64,000 bases of DNA from Odobenus rosmarus divergens (GCF_000321225.1 NW_004450464.1:3419569-3483568); one strand, 5' to 3'; counted from the stretch's first letter, positions 23,657-36,472 are shown. Notes: generated by a model from the sequence alone, not told the origin. Translations and numbers: made by a program.

Positions 23657-23718
23657 GGTAAAGAAGGAAGCTGATTATTGTTGGGTAAAGAAGGAAGCTG
23701 GCTATTTGTTGGGTAATG
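23657..23718. repeat. 27/28-bp tandem duplication
   Basis: Two adjacent units starting 'ggtaaagaaggaagctg' at 23657 and 23684, each ending 'ttgttg', with a partial third 'ggtaa' at 23712. Confidence 0.9.
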
Positions 23719-23720
23719 CT

Positions 23721-25084
23721 TGAATGAACCACACAAGCATGCACTTCTACCTGCCAAACACAAATGTGAATTTTCAGTGATAATATAATCTAGCTCCACA
23801 TTAAGGAAGGAATATTATCTACACAGATCACCATCTTCAAAGACAACAGGGTTCAATATTCATTATTATGCAGATTGGTATCAATCACACACACTCATTA
23901 ACAAACAACAAGATGTACCTTCTGCCATCAAAGTTACGCTCAAGATCTCACCTACATGAAAAACAGAGTCACCTACTCATTGATGACAATACAAACACCT
24001 GGTAGAATGTTTAGAATTACTGCTTTTCTGTCCCTTAACACAAAATCACATTTCTAGGTGACACCTCACTGCTTTTTGTGAACAGAAGATGGTTATGTGA
24101 GCATCTCCTATACAAGTAAGGGGGCTATTGAGCAGGATGTTGAGATGGGGGCATAGTATTCCAGTTTCATGTTCCTTGGATTCATCCCATTTAAATTAAC
24201 AATCAGAATCATCACGATATTATTTCTGTCTGGGCAACTGTTGTACTCTCATGAGGCAGCCTTTTATAATAAACCTTACCTTGAAAGAATTTAACAGATA
24301 TCTCTTAATAAAAACTGCTTTAATATTCTTACCTTCTGTCTTCATTTTTTTTTACCTTCATCTTGATAGAGAAGTTAGCCCTAATTAATATATTTTCATT
24401 TTCCTACCTTTTATTCATAATTCTGTCTTTTCTTCCTCTCTCTACCCCAGTGAATTTTTCAATTTTTTGGCTATTTCATTTCTTCTTCAGCTAACTACAG
24501 CTTACAAGTAACTGCCTACCCTCTTATTCTGAGTGGTTGAGAGAGATGGGAACCATCTTGATAAAGCAAATATATTGCCCTACATTTATTTCTTTCCCCC
24601 GGACCTCCTGTTACTGTCCACCTTCTACTCTGGTTGGCGTCCTTGAACTGCTGTTCTACCCGCCCTTCTCTCTTTCTCTCCCTTGGTGGCCATATTGGCT
24701 TCCTCCAAACATGCAACCCACATTCATTAGACCCTTGTGACAATTCTCCAAGCACGCTGGGGATGTATCATAATCATCCTTCATCCAGCAGATTACTTAT
24801 TGAAAAGATTGGGTCAAGAACCCTGGTTTTCTACATCCAAGTGTGATTATTTTTCCTCCTTATTACTGCCAAAATAGTGATGCTAGTCATTTCAGTGTGA
24901 AAACTAGTCAACTTCAGACTATTTTACCGGAGAAATCCATATTAAATAGAAATGATGAGTGCTTGTTTCTCTAGGCCACAAGTCAAGAAGGATTTTCTCC
25001 AAAACAAAACTGTTGAATATTTGAGGATTAGTATGTGAAAGCACATCCTGCTGTTTCCACTTCTGCCCCAATCCTAGATTGGGA
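23721..25084. other. Unannotated sequence, nothing recognised
   Basis: About 1.4 kb with no repeat family I can name. Overlapping opposite-strand frames at 24.5-24.85 kb have no motif. Confidence 0.4.
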
Positions 25085-25150
25085 TGACACTATCAATTAA
25101 TCAAGTACCAAGTATTTATTCAGCACATACTCTGTACTAAATGGAATTAA
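25085..25150 (-). mobile_element. L2 LINE 3' tail (reverse)
   Basis: 'aagtatttattcagcacata' followed by 'ctctgtactaaatgg' matches the antisense L2 tail ('AATATTTATTGAGCACCTACTATGTGC'). Confidence 0.55.
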
Positions 25151-25797
25151 AGCCAAAAGAGCCACATTTTTCAATTGATGTAAAGGGCAAAAATATATCT
25201 GTGTCCAACCAGGCATATTTGTTTTCAACAGATGGATAGTCACCTTCTTCTATTCATCTGCATTTCATTGACTTCCTTTCCAAATGCATGTTCTGCAGTC
25301 ACAGCTGCCTTTGGAAATTTTCCTCATTTAGAAATGATTGTAGAAAATCCTTCCACCACTTGGTTCTTTTCAAGGTGACTTGTGTAGAACCTAGATAAAA
25401 ACATCTGTGTACAGGAGGTTATTTTAAAAACCATTTTGCATGTTACTATATTTTCTTTCTAGAAATGTCTACTAATATGATATCCCATAATTGTCCCATT
25501 ATCTAAACCCATTTTTAGGTAACCTGTGAGGGACAAGATTTCTGGGTCCTCTTGGCATCAAGGCAACAGATGTGAATAATGTGTCCACAGTGTTGTTGAA
25601 AGATGAGGGAGTTTATTATACAATCCGGTGTCTAGAAATAGTGCTTCTACTTTTGGATTCCTTCCAGGGATAAAGTTATCTCTAGACCCTTTTAGTCTAT
25701 GTCAACCCACTTTGGTGAGTAGATAGACTAGCTAGCTAGACTGGGTTGAATAGATCTCAGAGGTCAACCATGTGGCCAACACTGCCAGAGCTCTCTC
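25151..25797. other. Unannotated sequence, nothing recognised
   Basis: No repeat or coding signal recognised. Confidence 0.4.
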
Positions 25798-26002
25798 TAT
25801 AGCCAGGCACTGTTCCAAGTGTTTTACAAGTATTAACCATTTAATCCTTAAAATGACTCTAGGATCTAAGTACAGATAGTACCCATTTTACAAATGAGGA
25901 AACTGGGGCATAAAAGGTTTAAGTAGATGGCCCAAGATCACACATCCAGTAAGTATCAGAACTGGGCTTTATAACCCAGCAGTCCGATTCCCTCACTGCC
26001 TC
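25798..26002 (-). mobile_element. MIR SINE (reverse)
   Basis: Near full length antisense MIR: 'agccaggcactgttccaagt', 'cccattttacaaatgaggaa', 'gcccaagatcacacatccag' and 'tcagaactgggctttataac'. Confidence 0.93.
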
Positions 26003-27737
26003 TAAAAAGCCTTGAGAATTACAGATTTGGGCTCGTTACCATGCTCATCTTATCTAGGCTCCTGCAGGAAAAGATTCCAAGTAATCTCCCACACCCTCCC
26101 AGCACATTCCTCTTTCAGAAGACTTCAGATCTTGTCTGGGAGAGTGTGAAAGGCTAGGACTATCTTTCCACTTTGAGCATGACCCGCTCTTTGCTGGTAT
26201 TTCCTCAAGCCTTAGAAGGTGGACTTTATTCTCTTCGGGATTCTTGTGGCCATAGTTTTATTAGAGCAAAAGGATTTTAGTATTGTGCGTAGTCACAGAT
26301 GAAATACACGCCTCCCCAAATGCAAATCAGCTTAGTTGCCAACCTAAGTGGGTTCCTCCAAAATGGGTTTGACTCACGGGTCTGTATCATTCTCTTGAAT
26401 TCCAGCCAGAACACATCACAGGCGGGTCCCTGAGAAACAGCAGTGTGTTTTTCAATTTCAAGTTACCTCTGTACTTCCCCCAAAACACTCTTGAGTTGGG
26501 GCAATCAGAGTCACCCTATGACTTAGGACTTGGTCCTCTACACAAATGTGCCTGCAAAGGAAGAAGTATGGCAGAGGGAGGAACTGGAGAGTGGGGGTGA
26601 GTAGAGTTAAGAGGAGGGGAGAATGTTACAGAAATGAGAGGCAGCCACTGACGTCCATGACTCCTTCTTGTAGTCTGTCACTGGTAGGGGGATTGGCTGT
26701 AAATGTTTAAAAATACTGGCATACTGCACAGATTAGAACGCAAGATTTTTTTTTCTCTTTCACTTGATTGTCTTTGGTGGTCTTCGATCCCCAGTCTCTG
26801 TGATCCTGCAGCCATCCCTGTTCTAGTGAGGATTGTTTGACATCATGCAGAACAACCAACCAGTTCACTGCTGTAACATTTTATCTTCCCAACTGTTGGT
26901 TGCTTTGGCATCCTGTTGGGTATTGCCAGGTGCCATTTAAGACATATTACTTAAATCTAAATTTTAAGAGGAAGTTTTAAAATCTAAAAGGAGAAACTGT
27001 AAATAGTTTCTTTGGTTGAAACTGGTCAAATAATAAAACACAGCGACAATAAAATAGTGCAAGTGGAATAATGAATCTCTAAATTTAAACCACCATAGAT
27101 AGCTTTAACCTCCAGCTGGGTGTTTAGAAAATAAATAGTGAGAAGAGGTGGTTGGGGCACAATTTGGCTTCATATGAAAAGAATCGAAATGTTCATCTTT
27201 CTTTTTACATTCCAGTAAGAGTATTAAGTTGAATCTTTAAAAGTTGGAATATATTTCCAAAAGAAAAAAAAAAGATTCATCATTTATTCAGTTATGTTGC
27301 TGCCATAACAGAGAAATACACAATAGCTTTCGGATGCACAAACCATCACAAGTCTTTTGAGTGATGAAGAGAAATATTAGCGTGCTTTGATTTTGCCAAC
27401 ATGTACCAGACATTGTCTGCTATTAGCTTAGTGAACAGTTCAAAGTCAGAGATGATGAACATCTGCTTAAACTTCGTAAGATACTTGAAAGTTTAGTTCA
27501 GTTGGAATACAGCGAACTTCATATGTTCTAAGCTGTTTTAAGTTGAAATTTCACCTTTTTTAAAAAATAAGAAATCTAAATAGCAGAGGTTTTAGGCAAC
27601 TGTCCACGTTTATTTTTTTCAATTAGCCATTTCCATTAAAATAACTCAAAAGCCATGCTATTGTACTCTACTCGAGGGTAGAGCTTCCCATTAGCTTCAC
27701 CTAGCTTGAACCTAATTTTAACAGCAGCTGGAGTCAG
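26003..27737. other. Repeat-poor block without a recognisable gene
   Basis: About 1.7 kb in which I see no transposable element. A G/A-rich patch lies at 26560-26640. No reading frame, exon signature or RNA gene. Confidence 0.45.
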
Positions 27738-27915
27738 CTGTTGTTTATTGAGACCCTATTATACACAAGGCTATTCACCAAGCACATTACATAAATTATT
27801 TCTAGTCTCCACAACAGCCTATTCAGATCGATATTATTATCTCCATTTTACAAATGAAGAAACAGCTTCAGAGAAGTTAAGATGAAACAGCTGATGAGTA
27901 TTTGAGCCCTATTGC
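27738..27915 (-). mobile_element. MIR SINE (reverse)
   Basis: 'gtttattgagaccctattat', 'ctccattttacaaatgaaga', 'aacagcttcagagaagttaa' and 'gatgagtatttgagccct' match antisense MIR. Confidence 0.85.
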
Positions 27916-28257
27916 TTTCTCAATAAAATGGAGTCCATTACCAGAAGTTCCCCAAAAAACATGGTTATAAATTCCATTTCACTTAAAATAATAGCAGGGT
28001 TGAAAATCAAGCTTCATTTAGGTTCAGTTTGGTATATGCATATTTCATCTTGAATAAGTAATAGCAGGTTGTTGTTTTTTTTAACCTCCAAGCATCTGAT
28101 AAGGTTTTCTTGCCCAAACTAATTCTTTGCAAGAATGATCTGATACGAGGATAATGAGGGATGTTATGAAATTTACCCCACGTTACACAATTCATCAACG
28201 GTGGTTGGCAAAAAGGCATTTTCTCTCTGTGACCTGGATTCTCTCCTTCTGACACTG

Positions 28258-28350
28258 TTGCCTCGATGCCTACCCCCAGGGCGTCCTGCATCCTAGACAA
28301 TCCATAAATATTCGCTGAAAGACTGAATGCACCATTGAATGATTACATGA
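28258..28350 (+). mobile_element. L2 LINE 3' tail, diverged
   Basis: 'cctcgatgcctacccccagg', 'caatccataaatattcgctg' and 'aaagactgaatgcaccattg' are consistent with a degraded L2 end. Confidence 0.45.
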
Positions 28351-30959
28351 AGGAATGAACACATAAATCCACAACTCTCCCTACATGTGTGTTTGCTGTT
28401 CTTGAGGGTCTCTTATTGGTTGACATGGATTCCCATGTCCTTTGAAATTTGAATCCAGATGGTAAAAACCTGGAATAACAAGTTAGTTTATTATGCAGAT
28501 GCTGTTTCTCTCACCCCAAGAAGTACTATATGGAGGTTTCAGTGTACCATAAATTAAACATGATCTCTTCCTTGCTCTTTGGGCAGAAAATGAATAGAAG
28601 ATGAGAGTCTGTGAGCCCGCCTTTGTTGGGTTAAATGGAATATTTCACAGCAATGGCAATAGGTACTTATAATCAAACTCTCAAATATCATGTGACAGCT
28701 GTTCTGTCTGACTAGTTTTATCTCATCATTAATTAAGAGTTCTTGAAGCGAAATCCATCAAGGAGAATTCATAATACCTCATGTCTGGGATTTAATGGGT
28801 TCATGTACATTGTCTTTTTCACATCAAATATACCTACCTCCCAAATTGTGCATCATTATTTTGTTTTCATGTTCTTTCCTTTCTGCTTGGGTATTACTTT
28901 TACAAGTGAATAATCACCTAGTTTTATTAGAGATTTGTCCGGTCTTCTAGATTTTCCAAGATCACTATGAGATTTATAAAATAAGTAAAATCATGCGCTG
29001 TGAAGAAAAGTGCTTTTATAAAAGGGTGTTAGTGGTTTGGGTGACCTGATATATTCTTTCTGCAATGACCTCACATATTCTAGCTAATGAACAAAAGCTG
29101 CAGATAAACACTTTCATTTATTTATGATTCCCGTATAAAATCTAAGTTTTCAATAGTTTAGTCTCCGATGAGAAAATTTTGTAAACACCAGGTGGGGAGG
29201 ACACAGGTGAGGTAAATATCCTCCACATTTTCAAATGTCAGCTGTTCCCAAGAGAGGATGCTTAAATAAACACCATCTATAGTCTTAGCAGATGTTATCA
29301 ATGCATACCACTTGAATTGCGGTTTTCCAATATCTGTGCTGTTAATAACAGTTCAGAGGAAATTTGAAGTGTTTTGATTTGAATCAATGGTCATTTAAAA
29401 AATAGCTGTGCTAAATGATGTATGTTTGTCTTTGGATCATCTCCCCTCAACAGATGGTATCTTTGGAATTGTTGTGACACTTCATTGTTTCTGATGGCTG
29501 ATGACTCATTGTAGGAAAATCCCAGCGTACACAATTTGTGAAAATAAGATTGTTTGCTATGGCTAATTTTCAAACAGAATTTCAACAGATGTGACAATTT
29601 TACCAAGATGTCAAAATAAGAGCAACCCACCGACAAATCAAATCTGGCTCATGTTTCGTCCTTTGGTATCATTCTGGTTTGTTGCCTGTATCAGGAGACT
29701 GTGTATCAGTGTCATCCCTGATAACTTGATCATTTCAGATGGCACACAGTCAATTTTTTCATCCTCCCTGATGGCTCACTTTGCAGTCACGATGCAACAC
29801 TTTCAGGTTTTTCTTCTCTACCTCCCCCAACCCACATATTACCAAAGGAGCACTGTTTGTAATAGATCTTTAGACTTGCTTGGAAATACAATGAGGTCGT
29901 CCACTGGAGATATTTAGAGGTCACGGAGAAAGATGATCATTATGAAGGACTTTCCAGTTTAGCTGTGAATCTGTTCCGCTGATAACCTTGCATAGTTAAA
30001 AAGGTAACTCCTGTGACAATTCGGAGTCATTGTATCCTTGACCAACATGGCAGAACTAGCCCTGAGAAAATGAGGTCAGCGCACAGTGGTATCATGCATT
30101 ATTTTTTGTGTCAAAAAAGGCCATAAAAGTAGCCCATTATCATCAATGGCAACTGGACAGGCAATAATGTTAAAATACTGGGTTCTCATTACAGGGAGCT
30201 GACACGACAGAAAACTGAGAACCACTCAGTGTAGCCTAGCACAAAACCTTTTATGATGTGTCATCCTCTCCAAGGGCTAATCAGAAACAGAGATAAAAGG
30301 GAGGAGGCGATAACATTTGTGCAAAGTAAATCCTATTTTGAAAGAGTAATGAGACTGAGGTACCATTTTGTTTTTAAGAAGAAGCTGGTATTGTGTATGG
30401 TAAAAAGTCTTAACTGCATTTTCTCTGAAGAGCATACTTTGATTTCTGATCAGCCTTCCAGAAATTCCTATGGGGCAAAGGTGTGAGTAAAAGCAATACA
30501 ATGAAAATTCTATTGTTTCTGCTGTTTCTGAAGTGACTGGTGTTATACTCATGCCACATTATTCAGCTATTAGAAAGAGAAAATAACCTAAAGTTTTCCA
30601 TTTCCATCCATTTAGGCTCAAGTAATTCTCATTCTGTTCCACAGGCTTCTACATGGGAATAAAATATGTTACAGCATGCAGTACATTTCAAAAACTACCT
30701 CACACTCAGAGCCCTTATCAAGAGAGGAAAGTTATAATACTGTTTCTACCATATGAAAAAAGAAAGAAGAAGCCACTTAAGAAGATAGCTCATTTTCATT
30801 TACATGTTTTGTAATTATCTCCTTAATTATTAAGTTTTTGGGTCATATTTAAGTATTAAGTATACAATTTTTAAGTATTTGGAAACTGCTATAGATTTCA
30901 TGTTTTTTGAGCAAAGGAAGTTTGGTAGCTTAAGAATCACCACAGATACTTTATAGCTT
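28351..30959. other. Longest repeat-poor block (about 2.6 kb)
   Basis: I see no SINE, LINE, LTR or DNA transposon here, unlike most of the window. It is AT-rich. Frames of up to 108 codons (29591-29917, plus) have no recognisable domain. Repeat exclusion is compatible with conserved noncoding function, but the sequence alone does not show it. Confidence 0.45.
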
Positions 30960-31400
30960 TTCTCAAAGGGAGGGGTCCATTTCCCTCCTCCCTCTATCTA
31001 GGCTGGCCCTCTATCTTACTTTGACTAGTACAGTGTGGTGGATGTGATCCCATGGGACTTTGTAGCTGAGGCTCAAGAGGTCTTTGACTTTCCTCTTCCA
31101 CCTTCTTAGAATGCTGTCTCCAGGAAGTAAACAAGAGTAAGCCTTCTGGAGAAGCCAGTGGAGAAGAACCAAGTAGCTTGGCTGCTACCTTACTATCTCC
31201 TGGATATGTACGCAAAGCCTATTTATACCCTCCAGCCTCAGTCAAGCCACCAGATGATGGCTGTCTCATAGATGACCTCAGCAGAGACCCACAGAACTGA
31301 CCAGTGGAGCCCAGCTCAAATCAATTCCCCAAATCATAGACAAATAATGTATTGTTATATGAAGCCACTAGGTTTTATGGCAATATATTATGGGGGGAAA
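30960..31400 (+). mobile_element. MLT1 MaLR LTR
   Basis: 'taggctggccctctatctta', 'ccagcctcagtcaagccacc', 'agatgatggctgtctcatag', 'atgacctcagcagagaccca' and 'gaagccactaggttttatgg' follow the MLT1 consensus through its 3' end. Sense orientation; decayed. Confidence 0.72.
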
Positions 31401-32479
31401 ATGTGACTAGTAAAGGAAAAGTAGGGTGAAAAATCAGGTCTAGCCTGGCCAGTCCTCTCCCTGCAGCCCAGCAAACCCCTCAGCACCATCTCTTTTGCTG
31501 TGACCACAGGTCAGTCATAAAAGGAAAAGCACCATCATCTCCCAATATGAACTCTGTGCCTTTCCACCTCCTGGGAAAAATTATTCCTCTAAAGTCATGG
31601 ACTGAATTAAATCACAAGCTGAGATATGCCTACTGGGGCACATTTTCTCATATGGTCCACCTTAATGCTAAATAACAGACTCTAGTGGTCCTTCTGAATG
31701 GTATAGGCTGCAGGCAAATCTGTCTGATCCCTCAAATAAAGTTGATGACATAATAGCAAATAAGAATGTAACCACGGTGCAGCTCTAGATATCAATAACA
31801 CACACCTTTGAGCAGCTGGGTGGGTCCTCATCTCCCGTACTTGCCTAAAGCGGTATAAAAGAGTTAGCCAAGGTACATTGCCTCTCACCTGCTTTTGTTT
31901 GTTGGTTGGTTGGTTTGTTTTAACTTTGCATGAGCTACCCGCCCTCTACTTTGGGGCACACTCACTTACGTACATTAATCTCCTCTGCGTCCTTTGCTTG
32001 GCTTGTTTACTGATCCAAGAAAATGTAAGAGACCTTAGGTAAGCCCACATCACCAGTCTGGACTAGCTTTTGTGGCCCTGGCCTAGCACAACTACCGACT
32101 GCTTGAAGAGCAAAGGAGACCTTAATATCAGCTTTGTCTGTTTTTTTGTTTGTTTGTTTGTAAGACTGAAGTCGATGCCGCAGATTTAAGCAATTTCTTC
32201 CTAACCAGAGTTTTAGACTTGGATATTAAGGCAGAAGAATGAGTGAGGAAGGGAAGCTTGAAAGAAAGTCCCCAAAGACAGAAAGTGATGCTGTGGAAAT
32301 AGTCCTGCGAGTGGTAACTTAGCCACTTGTCACTGTGTCATTGCTACGGACATTTATGGAGCAAATGCAGCACGACAGCCATTTTGTAGGATGAGAGCTC
32401 TCTAAAGAGAGCCCTGTCTCCCAACACCACACACAACTTTTATATTGCAAATGGTTTGTGTTCCATACCTATAGGCTTC
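31401..32479. other. Unannotated sequence, nothing recognised
   Basis: Contains TTGG and TTTG short repeats at about 31895-31920 and 32143-32162. No gene recognised. Confidence 0.4.
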
Positions 32480-32935
32480 TGTTGTCTTTAGAAGACTGAA
32501 AATGCTGTGCATCTCTTTGTATTCCCCATGCCTAAGCACATAGGAGAAGCTCAGTAACTGTGATTCCCGTTGTAACAAATGTCTCTGCTTCCTTCCACCT
32601 GCCCCCTGACTTCTGGACTGTAAAGATCTTTCTGTGCTTATTCTACACAGTGTCTATCACTGTATGGATCCAGTAGGACCTTTATCTGATATAACAATGT
32701 GACATAAGACAAATATTTAAGTGATCTCTCTAGTCATCACTGAATACATGAAACCCATTTTTATGAATGATTTTGGGTGGATCCTAAATGTTCTTCCTCT
32801 TTTTACCAATCAGATTTCATTGTAAGCTCCCAGAACCCAGATATAAGATCTTACTCGTCTCTTAAGTCCCTCTAACAGCACAGACATAATAACCCTTTAA
32901 TAACTGTTGGCAAAGTGACTGAATTGATCTGTAAA
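32480..32935 (+). mobile_element. L2 LINE 3'-end fragments
   Basis: Two L2-like pieces: 'tctttgtattccccatgcct' with 'agcacataggagaagctcag' (32500-32560), and 'ttgtaagctcccagaaccca' with 'cctttaataactgttggcaa' (32820-32930). They may be two insertions or one tail copied locally. Confidence 0.55.
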
Positions 32936-33641
32936 TAGAATCTAATGAGTAATTCCCTGGGCATTGACTCAGTACAATTAAATGTCCTGTCTGTGCTCTT
33001 TCTAGAAATACTTATGAACAGATGAGTAAAAATAAAGCATTATAAGGGCTCACTTTAAGGTAAAATTTGTACCTGAACTTTTAATTTTAATTCCTCTGAA
33101 CTCAGGTCTCTCAAAGGAACTTAAGTATAAGGCACAGCTTTGTCTCACTTATGTACTTTAATCTCCTCTGATAAAGTGCCCACTCTAAGAGGAAATAAAA
33201 GAAGGCCCAGTTGGTGTGAGACAGAGTTCGGGCTTTGGGAGTACAGAGCAAAAACCAAAAATACTGAGAAAAGTGAGAGCTTAATGCATTTAAATTTTTA
33301 TTTTAAAGAAAATATTAAGTATGAAAAATCGAACGTTTTTTAAATATTTAAACTTCTATAGCTTTATCTGAAGGCAATTTTGTAATCACTTAATTCTGTG
33401 AAAAAGGAACTGGCTAGCAAAATTAGTTTAAAAAACAGTTTTTAATATTCACAAGGCACTTCACTTGCGTTATACTAGCTTTTTCTTTAACCAAATGTGT
33501 TCCGTTAGTATACGACAACCTACAGACAGTACTATCTTATTTGTAGCAAAACCTTTCCTGAAGAAGCACGATTAGTTATAAACCAACTGAAATCAAAGAC
33601 TTAGAGGAAAGTCATAACCCAATTAAAATGGCCACACACTT
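32936..33641. other. Unannotated sequence, nothing recognised
   Basis: AT-rich; no repeat family or gene recognised. Confidence 0.4.
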
Positions 33642-33656
33642 TCCTATCCTTTTTAA

Positions 33657-33853
33657 TTTTTTTTAAAGATTTTATTTATTTATTTGAGAGAGAGAGAGAA
33701 TGAGAGATAGAGAGCACGAGAGGGGGGCGGGTCAGAGGGAGAAGCAGACTCCCCGCCAAGCAGGGAGCCCGATGTGGGACTCGATCCCGGCACTCCAGGA
33801 TCATGACCTGAGCCGAAGGCAGTCGCTTAACCAACTGAGCCACCCAGGCGCCC
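33657..33853 (-). mobile_element. CAN-SINE (reverse), full length
   Basis: 'aaagattttatttatttatt', GA-rich region, 'gggactcgatcccggcactc', 'caggatcatgacctgagccg', 'aaccaactgagccacccagg', 'cgccc'. TSD 'tcct[a/g]tccttttta' at 33642-33655 and 33854-33867. A 61-codon frame (33700-33885) is SINE sequence. Confidence 0.97.
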
Positions 33854-33867
33854 TCCTGTCCTTTTTA

Positions 33868-34774
33868 AACAAAACTTCAAATTAGAAATCTTTACAGGTT
33901 TTTCTGAGACTGGCTTTAGAATACATAAAAGTGATCTCATTGTGTCCCATTCTAATGAATGGGGATGATGGAAATTTCAATAGATTTTTTAAAATTCTTA
34001 TTTAATATGAAATATACAGATATAGATATATAAATTTATATTATATATATTTATGGAGATAAAAAATTAGAGTTTACTGTATGCTATACTATCATGAATT
34101 AGTGTATACCTATTTGGAATGACTGAGTAACTGGAAGACTTGAGAAATTTTTGATGTTTGACATTGGCATTTGATTTAATTTCCCCTACAGGATCTGGGC
34201 ATCTCCTGAAAACATTGGCTTTTTACTAGGCAAGGTTTGTACCCTTGAGCTGTCTTAACACTAGATATGCAGAAGGATGAAAAATAATCTGGCACCCACC
34301 AAAGAGATAGGGAAAAAGTGCTATATGCTGAAGTTATCTGCCCAGCTATATTCTATGTCTCCTTGTTTTATGTCAGCCAGGTGGTTTGGGTGGTTAATAT
34401 CAACTGTAGTTTACCCCTGCCTTGCTGTGAGAGCTCCTCGAAGAAACCCTCACCCACCCCTGGATGTAGGGAAGGGAGCCTGGTTGTACATGGTAGCATG
34501 TCGTAGCCGTAGATCCCAAGTGTAGCCCAGGGATGCCTAAACAGAGAGATCAAATGCATCCGGAGCCTTGGTAATATCACTGAGCTGCAAACACAGCCAA
34601 CTACAAACCAGCGACCCTCAGCTCTGCACCTCTTGTTACTCGTTTCCTTTCGTCTCTTTTTTAAGGCCATTCCTGCACCTTCCTAGTGTTCTCATTGCCA
34701 TTTTGCAGTGGAAGGCCTTCTAGCTGAACATATTAATACTTTTAAGCAATCAACAATTAACAAAGGACATTTAC
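33868..34774. other. Unannotated sequence with AT-rich patch
   Basis: (TA)-rich patch at about 34005-34065. Overlapping frames on both strands at 34.28-34.67 kb have no recognisable motif. No named repeat. Confidence 0.4.
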
Positions 34775-34893
34775 GTACAGGATTTCATCTGATCTTTGCC
34801 AGGAGTTACTGCCTTCTACATGGGAAGAAAGTGAGGCATAGAGAAGTTAAGGAACTTACTACCTAATGTCCACATGGTGAATTGAGCCTCACT
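34775..34893 (-). mobile_element. MIR SINE (reverse)
   Basis: 'aaagtgaggcatagagaagt' and 'taaggaacttactacctaat' fit the antisense MIR core; flanks are diverged. Confidence 0.75.
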
Positions 34894-34950
34894 TTGCAAG
34901 ATAATTTGAAAAAATAAAAAATAAATCTTAAAGGATCTCCTCGTTTAATT

Positions 34951-35308
34951 AAAATTATTTTTTGTACAGATATAATTGGCATATAACATTATATGTTTAA
35001 GGTGTATAACATATTGATTTGACACATTTATATATTAAAATATTATTACCACGATATCCTTAGCTAACATCTCCATCGTGTCCCGTATCTTTTCTTCTTT
35101 GTGGTGAGAACATTCGAGATCCATTTTCTAAGCCATTTTGCAGCGTGTAATACAGTATATGAAATATTATTTGGCTACAAGAAAGAAGGAAATCCTGCCA
35201 TTTTGCTTACAACACGGATGGACCTTGAGGGCATTATGCTAAGTAAGATAAGTCAGACTGAGAAAGACAAATGCTATATAATCTCACTTACATGTGCAGT
35301 TGAAGGAA
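34951..35308 (-). mobile_element. LINE-1 3' end with inverted 5' segment
   Basis: 34951-35155 is antisense LINE-1 3'UTR ('agatataattggcatataac', 'tttaaggtgtataacatatt', 'tgtggtgagaacattcgaga', 'gtaatacagtat'). From about 35156 the LINE-1 text turns to sense orientation: 'gaaatattatttggctacaa', 'acggatggaccttgagggca', 'aagtcagactgagaaagaca' (end of ORF2 and the sequence after it). This is the layout of a twin-primed, 5'-inverted insertion. Confidence 0.82.
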
Positions 35309-36455
35309 CCTCTTTATATTCATTCTCTTCTTGTTCATTCCTCCATGGAATGTGTACCTAAACTAAGCCTCTAGGAAAGGCACCAGACAGTGATGGGTCT
35401 AGAGGGGCTGTTTGTGCTGTATACCACTCACGAGGGTGTCCTGCCGAGAAGCCATAGTACCATAAATCAGCTCTGCTTGAGGAATGAAGTATTCACAGAC
35501 ACAGCAAAACCTGAGAAACAAAAATGAGAAATAACGTTTTATCATATCAGAAAGGTTTGAAAAGAAGGCAGATGATAGGGAGCAGTAATCACGAGTCCCC
35601 TAAATGAAAGAAGCGCTTATCCCATTCTTCCTGAGATGGCCAACCTCATGTTTAATGTAATTAGGAGTATTACTGGTTGCGTTTTTTGAGGCATCACACC
35701 TCCCTCTTAGCAGGATATTCTTCTCAGCTCTGCTAGGACAGCCTTCTATGCCTGTTCTTGCTGCTGCTGGAAGTCTAAGATTAAATGAGTAATGAGACAC
35801 CCAATGATGCGATACTGTGTTATATTATGGAACCTCTGGTCACTCACGCTTCACACCCCATTAATTAGGTGCTAATTGCAAAAGCTACTTAAAAGTAGTT
35901 TTTGCCTTGCTCTCTGCCCTAACAACCTGCTCTTAGGGTGAAACTCCCATCAATATCAAAGCCTCAGAGAAACAGGCCTAATATTTGCAATGTTAAAGTT
36001 ACAGAGTTTAGCCTCAAAGGAAATCTGTGCAAAGCTTAAGTTTTCATAGCGCGGCTAATGCCCTCATTATATATTCAACGTGCTTAAAAAGGGCAAAATA
36101 CAACACGGCAAAATTATCTTTCTACAAGGACTTGTATTTTGATAGTTACCTGCTAATCAGTTATCCAGAATAAGAATCATGTAATTTCAAAAACTAAAAA
36201 TAAAAAAGATGTTACTTAAAATCAAATTAGATTTCTCCTAAGGCAACTGCTTTTAAAACATCTTTGCTGTTACAATAATAAAGTATTCTATACTGAGGAT
36301 CAGTTTCACGAGGACACTCAACTTTCATAAATCAACTGTTTCTACCTGATTTAGTTCAAAACAAATTATTTCACTTCCTTATAGCTGAAGCACTCTTTTA
36401 CTTGACATGACTGAACATATTAACAGAAATTTTCTAAAAGCATTCACCTTTGAAT
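35309..36455. other. Repeat-poor sequence with homeodomain-like motifs
   Basis: About 1.1 kb without a recognised repeat. 'cattaattaggtgctaattg' (about 35859-35878) carries closely spaced TAATTA/CTAATTG cores, a common homeodomain-type motif that also arises by chance in AT-rich DNA. Confidence 0.4.
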
Positions 36456-36472
36456 AAGAAATTTATTGACAA

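Noticed and set aside
35101..35361. 86-codon plus-strand frame
   Set aside because: Crosses the inversion junction of a LINE-1 and is translated repeat sequence.
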